Source of the DNA: an uncultured Oscillospiraceae bacterium
Lineage (GTDB): Bacteria > Bacillota > Clostridia > Oscillospirales > Ruminococcaceae
Direction: 5' to 3'
DNA: 9,359 nucleotides
Assembly (NCBI GenBank): GCA_910577365.1
Contig: CAJTMU010000089.1
Span: forward strand, 1-9,359
Shown here: positions 4,619 through 9,359 of the stretch, piece by piece
How positions within the stretch are numbered: position 1 is the first letter of the stretch
Layout of the letters: every line of letters begins with the position of its first letter
Position numbers and translations under genes: made by a program
Notes under the pieces: model-generated
What the model was told of the DNA's origin: nothing
What the model saw: the letters and a program-made list of their open reading frames with translations, nothing else
Database searches by the model: none

Positions 4619-7036
4619 TTATCCGTTAGAACCCGTTCCCAGATAGCTTGCAAGGTAGTTGCTCTGGGAGTTAAGATCAGACATAGCGGATTCAAGATTT
4701 GTAAATACCTTCCACCAATATTCCTCTTTGGACGTATATTTCTCCTGTAACTGCTTGATGCGCTTTGTGATAGTCTGCATCTCGTTATACATGGTGTTCT
4801 TGGTAGAAGTAAGGCCAGTAGCAAGTCCCGCCTTGCGCACAAGCGAACCCGGATCTCTGCTGTTTGTTCTTATGGCGTCATCAAAGATGTCACTTGCCTT
4901 CTTCATAATGCCGTTTTCACTGTCAGTGAACAGTTTCTCAATGGCATCAGCATGATTCTCAAAAGCTGCTTCAAACACGTCTTCGTCGATCTCAAGCTTA
5001 CCGTGAGCAGTGTAATCGGCCGAGGTCTTGATGCCCAAATTAAACAGACCGAAGCGTGTTCCGTCGTCCAAAGTAACGCTGCTGTAAAGCGCTGTACGTA
5101 TTTTGGACATAACACCCGCAATTGTTGAATCGTTGTAAACAACGCCTGCCTTTGCGGCTTCCTCCCACTTTTCAATCTGCTCAGTGGTCATTTCTTCCTT
5201 TTCCGCGTCTGTAAGAGGCTCATAATAGTTGTCCTTGCTGTCCTTCTTGCGGGCAGTGCCGATGTGACCGTATACATCATCAATAAGCTGATTATAGTCC
5301 TTTACAAAATCCTTGATAGACTGCTTTACATCATCGTAGCTCTTCTCTATTCCTACATTATATACCTCGCCCAGCTTAACGGTATCGTCAAAGCTGAATG
5401 TGGTTCCGTCAACGGTAAAATCATTGGAGTTATGATAAATCTCCTCGCCGTTTACGTTGATTATTGCGTTCTGACCGGCGGTGAAGCCTATGGTGTTACC
5501 GCTGTCATCGGTAAGACCGAGTGCCTTGGTAATATCATTGCCCTCAATCTTGATAGACCCGCCGTTACCGAGGTCGTTGGCGGTCATTTCAAATTTGTTG
5601 GAGAGGTTGGAGAATGTCAGAGTAACTCCCGCGCCGCTCTTTTTTACAGCGGTAATAAGGTCGTTTATGGTGGCTTCCCTGTCAACACTTATCTCCTTGC
5701 CGTTAAGCTTGAAGGTATACTCGCCCTCCTCACCGTTTCCGGCAATTCCCATTGCGGAAAGCTTGGTAGAACCGCTGTACTTATTGGAAGCTCTGCCCTT
5801 TGTAAGGCTGAGCGTACCGCCCGAGGTGGCCGTTACCGACAGGTCGACGCTCTTGCCGTCCTTGGTAGCCGTCATATATGATTTATCTATATTAAAGCTT
5901 ATTCCCTCTGACTTGAAAGCAGCGTTAGCCTTAATAACAATCTGTTCGGAGTTATAATCCTTAGCTGCCTGCGTGCTGGTATATGCAAATTTGTCCAGAT
6001 CCTCCTGCGAAACCTTATCCGCATTTGTAAGGTTGTTCTCCTTCTTGTAGGCAGCAAGCTTAAGGCTGTTGTAGAGAGCAAGAATAGTTTCATTGCCCGC
6101 CTCATCCTTACTGTCAAAGAATGTGGAAGCAAAACCATTGAAAGACACGCTCTTTATAACACCATTCACTTCGATGGCAATGGTGTTTTCTCCTGTAACA
6201 GCGCTTTGCGCAGCAATAGCGACCTTACTTGAGGGCTGTGCCAGACCGAAGTTACCGGTTTTTTCGGTAATAGTTGCGGTCGCGTTTCCGCCGACATCAA
6301 ACTCAATTTTTCCGTCTGCGTTCAGTTTTCCTTGGATAAACCATTCCTTGCCGTTTGCGTCTACCGCGCCCTGAACGCCCGCGCCGCTCTTTCCGGAATA
6401 TCCGAAATCCTCCTGAAGCGACTTGTTAAGGGCCTCAACCGTATCCGCCTTGAATTTATCCATATCTATTTTGCCATCGGTTTCCGCCGCGGATACTTCA
6501 AAGGAAACGGTCTTGGTAGCGCTGCCCACCTGAACGTCCAGCTCAAAGCTATATTTTCTTGTGACAGTTCCGTCATCGGCGGTTTCTTTCTTATACTCCG
6601 ATGTGTCAGCCGCTTTTGCGAGATCAAGTGAGAAAGCGCCCGATTTTAAAACAGCGCCCTCAGCTTTCGCAGCGGTAGCCAGCTGATTCACGCTTATTTT
6701 GTAATCCCCGCCGATAGAGGATGATGTGGTGGTGACCTTAAGCCCCATCGCATCCTTGCCGCTGGTAGTGTTGGTAATAGTACTGCTAAACTGATTGAAC
6801 TTGGTAGGGCTCATCAGATAGCTGTCCTTGTTCAGAATGTTAAAATACTTATTCTTGAAAGTGGTCAGCTTATCTATAACGTCACGGTACGCCTCCTGCT
6901 GCCAGGTAAGTGTTGTAAGCTTTTTCTGCTGATTATCAATTTTGGTCTGATAGGATTCCATCATGCTCTTGATGATGCTTTCCGTATCAAGACCCGAATT
7001 CATGCCGCTAAAGCGGATCTGACTGCTTGAAGCCAT
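4619..7036 (-). CDS. fliD: Flagellar filament cap protein FliD, enlarged
   Basis: FliD (HAP2) forms the cap at the filament tip and helps flagellin subunits fold into place; it is secreted through the flagellar export apparatus. The conserved N-terminal domain is clear (residues 8-70, FSGMNSGLDTESIIKSMM, then a coiled region). The C-terminal domain runs from about 520 to 795 (VGIEKSYDDVKQSIKDF, FGLFNLGIKTSADY, and a final coiled coil ending SDLNSQSNYLASYLG). At 805 aa it is far longer than common FliD proteins (roughly 450-550 aa). The extra length lies at about 120-430, before a flagellin-IN-like segment (438-490, YTFKLNGKEISVD). The start at 7036 follows the csrA stop directly, with AGGAGG (7045-7050) inside the csrA coding end. 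As is usual for filament proteins, no N-terminal signal peptide is seen and cysteine is absent. Confidence 0.96.
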   Translation of the reverse strand: MASSSQIRFSGMNSGLDTESIIKSMMESYQTKIDNQQKKLTTLTWQQEAYRDVIDKLTTFKNKYFNILNKDSYLMSPTKFNQFSSTITNTTSGKDAMGLKVTTTSSSIGGDYKISVNQLATAAKAEGAVLKSGAFSLDLAKAADTSEYKKETADDGTVTRKYSFELDVQVGSATKTVSFEVSAAETDGKIDMDKFKADTVEALNKSLQEDFGYSGKSGAGVQGAVDANGKEWFIQGKLNADGKIEFDVGGNATATITEKTGNFGLAQPSSKVAIAAQSAVTGENTIAIEVNGVIKSVSFNGFASTFFDSKDEAGNETILALYNSLKLAAYKKENNLTNADKVSQEDLDKFAYTSTQAAKDYNSEQIVIKANAAFKSEGISFNIDKSYMTATKDGKSVDLSVTATSGGTLSLTKGRASNKYSGSTKLSAMGIAGNGEEGEYTFKLNGKEISVDREATINDLITAVKKSGAGVTLTFSNLSNKFEMTANDLGNGGSIKIEGNDITKALGLTDDSGNTIGFTAGQNAIINVNGEEIYHNSNDFTVDGTTFSFDDTVKLGEVYNVGIEKSYDDVKQSIKDFVKDYNQLIDDVYGHIGTARKKDSKDNYYEPLTDAEKEEMTTEQIEKWEEAAKAGVVYNDSTIAGVMSKIRTALYSSVTLDDGTRFGLFNLGIKTSADYTAHGKLEIDEDVFEAAFENHADAIEKLFTDSENGIMKKASDIFDDAIRTNSRDPGSLVRKAGLATGLTSTKNTMYNEMQTITKRIKQLQEKYTSKEEYWWKVFTNLESAMSDLNSQSNYLASYLGTGSNG

Positions 7037-7270
7037 TTACTTATCCTCCTGATTATGTGATTTCAGAAGCGCGTCGATCCCGATATTTGAAACGTGTGCC
7101 GACTGCTCATTGGTCTTCTGTGTTTCCTTAAGCTCACTTCTGATTATTTTTATTTCTTTGGGAGCATTTACTCCGATCTTCACCTTATCTCTGGTGATCT
7201 CAAGCACCGTTATTTCGATGTCGTCGGATATTAAAATGCTTTCGTCCTGTTTACGGGTAACTACCAGCAT
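7037..7270 (-). CDS. csrA: Carbon storage regulator CsrA (RNA-binding translational regulator)
   Basis: CsrA is a small dimeric RNA-binding protein that blocks ribosome access at GGA motifs; in Bacillus it represses flagellin translation and is titrated by FliW. The 77-aa protein starts with the classic MLVVTRKQDESILISDDIEI. The RNA-contacting R6, E10 and R44 are present; position 43, often histidine in proteobacterial CsrA, is isoleucine. Residues 50-77 form a C-terminal extension similar in length to that of Firmicute CsrA proteins that interact with FliW. The ATG at 7270 fits the family; an upstream in-frame start would add 13 non-conserved residues read from inside fliW. The stop of fliW is separated from this ATG by one base, with GAGGAGGG as ribosome binding site inside fliW, and the stop codon abuts the fliD start, so the three genes are translationally linked. 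Confidence 0.96.
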   Translation of the reverse strand: MLVVTRKQDESILISDDIEITVLEITRDKVKIGVNAPKEIKIIRSELKETQKTNEQSAHVSNIGIDALLKSHNQEDK

Positions 7271-7271
7271 A

Positions 7272-7703
7272 TCAACCCTCCTCGGAATACACGGGGCATT
7301 TGAAATCATAATGTTCCGTAAGAATTACCTGTGCCGCAATATTATCCCTTAAGTTTACAACTATGGGACATCTTAAATTTATGGTCGTTTTTCTGTAATC
7401 GTCGGGAACTATTGCCACCGCAAGCATGATGTGAGGGGTATCTTCGTCCATATTCAAAAGCTCCTGCTCCTCGTCGGATATCTCAAAACGGTAATCGGGA
7501 CAGACCAACGTCGGGTCATACACCACAAAGCAAGGCTCAGCGCCCTCCACTGACTGAAGCCACATAGGGTATTTTCCGTCCCCTATAGGACTCAGCAGCG
7601 CATACCGCTTTGTCTGCTCAAAACCGATGATCCCCTCCGGAAAGGTTATAATTGTCTTTTCATCAATTTCAGCCTCTCCGAAATCTCTGGTAATAATCTT
7701 CAT
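7272..7703 (-). CDS. fliW: Flagellar assembly factor FliW
   Basis: FliW binds flagellin in the cytoplasm. When flagellin is exported, FliW is freed and binds CsrA, relieving repression of flagellin translation. The 143-aa length is normal. Family motifs are MKIITRDFGEAEID (1-14), ITFPEGIIGFEQTKRYALL (19-37), the VCPDYRFEIS segment (67-76) and TINLRCPIVVNLRDNIAAQVI (107-127, as INLRAPIVIN in relatives). The ATG at 7703 is fixed by the family N-terminus and by the lack of any other in-frame start upstream. The AAAGGAG ribosome binding site lies unusually far away (24 nt), with a hairpin between. It precedes csrA by one base. The partner flagellin gene is not in the window. Confidence 0.95.
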   Translation of the reverse strand: MKIITRDFGEAEIDEKTIITFPEGIIGFEQTKRYALLSPIGDGKYPMWLQSVEGAEPCFVVYDPTLVCPDYRFEISDEEQELLNMDEDTPHIMLAVAIVPDDYRKTTINLRCPIVVNLRDNIAAQVILTEHYDFKCPVYSEEG

Positions 7704-7734
7704 AAATTCACACGCCGAAAACGGCGGCTCCTTT
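7704..7734 (-). promoter_or_regulatory. fliW translation start with hairpin between ribosome binding site and ATG
   Basis: On the minus strand AAAGGAG (7734-7728) is followed by C, then CGCCG-TTTT-CGGCG (7726-7713), then 9 nt and the ATG at 7703. The linear spacing of 24 nt is too long for efficient initiation. If the 5-bp GC-rich hairpin folds, the effective spacing shrinks to about 10 nt. The arrangement suggests that start efficiency depends on local RNA folding, or on a factor such as CsrA binding the GGA of the ribosome binding site. The base pattern is directly visible; its function is inferred. Confidence 0.45.
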
Positions 7735-7743
7735 CCCGCAATA

Positions 7744-8364
7744 TCATGCCTTTAGATCTATAACAGGCGGATCGTAATTCGGATTAGCGCTTACGGGGAA
7801 ATAGATTGGATCGCCCGTGTACTCTATCTCCACGCGCGGGAAATCCTTCACTATAAGCTCTACGCTGCCCGGAATAAATTCCATCGGAAGCTGGGGCGTA
7901 ACGTCCCAGTCGATTTCCTGCGAACCCATCTGATACTCTATATTGAGGGTTCCCTCGTCAAAGGTGATATCCGCTCCCTCCTTGGGCAGAAACTCCATAA
8001 TCGTTTCAACGGTTGCCCCTGCGCGCACATTCTGCAGGGCTATTTCCGAAGCCTTAGCACCTCTGGCAAGCATATCGCCCTCCGCAGCAACCCGTGCTGT
8101 GCCTTGAAAAGCGAGCGAAAATCCCTCGTTAGCTTTCTGTTTAAGCATATCAGCATCGTTCATATGCCCGAAACCAAGGCTCTTTCTCGCTTCATAGGTG
8201 TCAATTTTCAGCTTCAGAGGCTCTGCTTCCATAACATAACCTCCGTTTTTTGTGGAAATATTCACCTTTGGCTGCCTGTCGTCGGGATATTCAAAGGTAG
8301 CATTTGTCACCTTTATCTCGATCTTTATAGGGATCGTGGTTATTTGCAGCAAATTAGGGTTCAA
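7744..8364 (-). CDS. YviE-like protein, DUF6470 family
   Basis: This 206-aa protein matches the position and character of Bacillus YviE, which lies between flgL and fliW; the biochemical role of the family is not established. The N-terminus NLLQITTIPIKIEIKV, the segment EPLKLKIDTYEARKSLGF (48-65), the run GTARVAAEGDMLARGA (88-103) and the ending with EFIPGSVEL (162-170) fit DUF6470. There is no signal peptide or membrane segment, so it is probably cytoplasmic. I chose a TTG start at 8364 because AAAGGAGG lies 8 nt upstream; the first ATG in frame (8433) lies before the ribosome binding site and would add a cysteine-rich stretch unlike the family. It ends 40 nt before fliW. Conserved linkage to fliW-csrA suggests a role in hook-filament assembly or its regulation. 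Confidence 0.8.
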   Translation of the reverse strand: MNPNLLQITTIPIKIEIKVTNATFEYPDDRQPKVNISTKNGGYVMEAEPLKLKIDTYEARKSLGFGHMNDADMLKQKANEGFSLAFQGTARVAAEGDMLARGAKASEIALQNVRAGATVETIMEFLPKEGADITFDEGTLNIEYQMGSQEIDWDVTPQLPMEFIPGSVELIVKDFPRVEIEYTGDPIYFPVSANPNYDPPVIDLKA

Positions 8365-8587
8365 AACCAACACCTCCTTTTTTGATTTTTGAACTATTTC
8401 ACAACAGCAGTGTTTGTTTTCCGCATCATGCACACAACGCCGCTGTCGGTATTTGCTTTAATTTATCCTGAGCCGCCTTTTTCGGCTTGTCAAAATCCTC
8501 CTGAATACGGACAAAAAGCACATTATCCGCGTATACCCACAGCGGGCGGATTCGGCGATTTCTTCGCGCTAAGCCGCCCTATGCTGT
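8365..8587 (-). other. flgL to yviE-like intergenic region with a short open frame
   Basis: This 223-nt gap has no clear terminator or promoter. In the same frame as flgL, after two stop codons (TAA at 8588-8590 and TAG at 8579-8581), a 50-codon stretch stays open from 8578 to a TGA at 8426. It reads like protein (for example VYADNVLFVRIQEDFDK) with codons similar to its neighbours, but no start codon with a ribosome binding site is seen. AGCCG / CGGCT (8471-8475, 8483-8487) is a small inverted repeat next to a TTGACA (8493-8488) that lacks a matching -10. Confidence 0.3.
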
Positions 8588-9359
8588 TTAAATGTAGTTG
8601 AAAATGCTGTTACCTATTGTCATTGACGACATTTGCAGGCAGGCATTATAAATAGCCTCAAACTGCTTAAGCAATGTGATCTGATATTCCGGGTCAACAG
8701 CTTCAAGGTCGTCTTGACGCTCCTTGAGATTAGTATCGCGAACCTCAAGACGTTCAAGGTTAAAGTCGATAAAATCTTCCGAGCAGCCCATGTCAGCTAT
8801 CTTTATCAGAAGGTTCTCTCCCGCATTTACTATTCTGTCGATACAACCGTTAGCATACTCTATGTCGCCGTTTCTCAGCGCCTTTGCCGCATCAAGTGTA
8901 AGCTGAATATAGTTGTTGGAGAAAGTCCTCTCACGTTCTGTCTTAAGCTCGGTTGTGGACTGCGCTTCGGTAAGCAGCTTTACATTGGGGTCATCGCTGC
9001 TCACTGCGACCTTTTCGCCATTAAGAGTTATGCTTCCGTCGGAGGCTATCTGAAGCCCGTCAATGTTCAATTTGTCAAGCTCGTCCTGAATAGCCTGAAT
9101 ATTGCCCTCTTTTGTCAGAGCGTTTGTAAAGGTTATCTCATGCTCGTTGCCGTCAATCGTCAGCTTGAATTTGCTTGTAACGGTATTACCCGCAGCATCA
9201 GCATCCTCAGCCGCCTTAACCAAGGCATCGGGGTCAAGACCAACAGTCTTGTTTACAAACGAACCGGCATCTCTGAGCCTTACCTCATAGCCCTCCGCAG
9301 TAACGACACCGTCTTCGCTCATTCTCGGAACAGCGTCACCAGTAAACTCTTTCGCCAAA
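8588..9359 (-). CDS. flgL: Hook-filament junction protein FlgL (HAP3), C-terminal part
   Basis: FlgL is the second junction protein between hook and filament, exported and placed on FlgK before flagellin assembles. The window holds 256 codons of its 3' part; the frame continues past the right edge, so the N-terminal coiled-coil domain is missing. The C-terminal domain (about 140-256 here) is a long helical region with FSNNYIQLTLDAAKALRNGD, ERLEVRDTNLKERQDDLEAVD, and the ending with QFEAIYNACLQMSSMTIGNS, which is the usual FlgL terminus. Before it lies a variable surface domain with a flagellin-IN-like piece (KFKLTIDGNEHEITF, 63-77). The order flgL, yviE-like, fliW, csrA supports FlgL over flagellin or FlgK. 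Codon 1 at the edge (TTG) is internal, not a start. Confidence 0.85.
   Translation of the reverse strand, partial: LAKEFTGDAVPRMSEDGVVTAEGYEVRLRDAGSFVNKTVGLDPDALVKAAEDADAAGNTVTSKFKLTIDGNEHEITFTNALTKEGNIQAIQDELDKLNIDGLQIASDGSITLNGEKVAVSSDDPNVKLLTEAQSTTELKTERERTFSNNYIQLTLDAAKALRNGDIEYANGCIDRIVNAGENLLIKIADMGCSEDFIDFNLERLEVRDTNLKERQDDLEAVDPEYQITLLKQFEAIYNACLQMSSMTIGNSIFNYI

Noticed and set aside
5264..5881. 205-codon plus-strand open frame
   Set aside because: It lies wholly antisense to the well-supported fliD and has no ribosome binding site or family resemblance; it is a shadow of biased fliD codons.
7271..7309. Earlier ATG (7309) for csrA
   Set aside because: It overlaps fliW and adds residues before the invariant MLVVTR start of CsrA.
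8365..8433. Upstream ATG start (8433) for the yviE-like gene
   Set aside because: It would read through the AAAGGAGG ribosome binding site and add a cysteine-rich segment that does not look like the family; the TTG at 8364 is well placed.
8461..8493. TTGACA promoter between flgL and the yviE-like gene
   Set aside because: The -35 hexamer is perfect, but the nearest -10-like sequences (GATAAA, TAAATT) are 20-22 nt away and there is no good box at 16-18 nt.
1..9359. CRISPR arrays, tRNA/rRNA genes, insertion sequences, toxin-antitoxin pairs
   Set aside because: No regularly spaced identical repeats, tRNA cloverleaf, transposase frame or paired small toxin-like genes were seen.

Overview
The window is a flagellar filament-cap and regulation locus of a low-to-moderate GC Firmicute, most likely a motile Clostridia member (Oscillospiraceae/Lachnospiraceae type). 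The evidence is the flgL, yviE-like, fliW, csrA, fliD, fliS order, a FliW-CsrA pair, strong AGGAGG-type ribosome binding sites and a TTG start. All convincing genes lie on the minus strand, so transcription runs from high to low coordinates.

Right part (9359 to 3437, flagellar block): the C-terminal part of flgL (hook-filament junction), then after a 223-nt gap a YviE/DUF6470 gene, fliW, csrA, an unusually long fliD (805 aa), fliS, and after a 240-nt gap a FlgN/FliT-like chaperone gene. A strong hairpin follows directly after the chaperone stop codon. fliW, csrA and fliD are packed almost end to end (TGA-T-ATG and TAA-ATG). No flagellin gene lies between csrA and fliD, and no flaG is present, so the flagellin that FliW would sense must be encoded elsewhere.

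Middle (3436 to 3013, no confident gene): an imperfect tandem repeat of about 75 bp, a hairpin followed by TTTTT on the plus strand, an AT-rich stretch, then a near-consensus sigma-A promoter (TTGAAA, 17 nt, TATAAT). The promoter drives a leader of about 105 nt with an inverted repeat at the predicted transcription start and two adjacent 13-14-nt direct repeats.

Left part (3012 to 1): a probable three-gene operon encoding an EAL-HDOD protein (c-di-GMP-type signalling family, degenerate EAL loop), an FkbM-family methyltransferase with an extra N-terminal Rossmann-like segment, and the N-terminal part of a membrane-anchored protein of unknown function that runs off the window.

Taken together, the right block caps and chaperones the filament and carries the FliW-CsrA switch. 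The left operon may link second-messenger signalling and a modification enzyme to motility, but that link rests only on adjacency. I did not find a clearly new defence or mobile system. The most unusual items are the leader of the EAL-HDOD gene, the intergenic repeat, the hairpin between the Shine-Dalgarno and the start codon of fliW, and the enlarged FliD.
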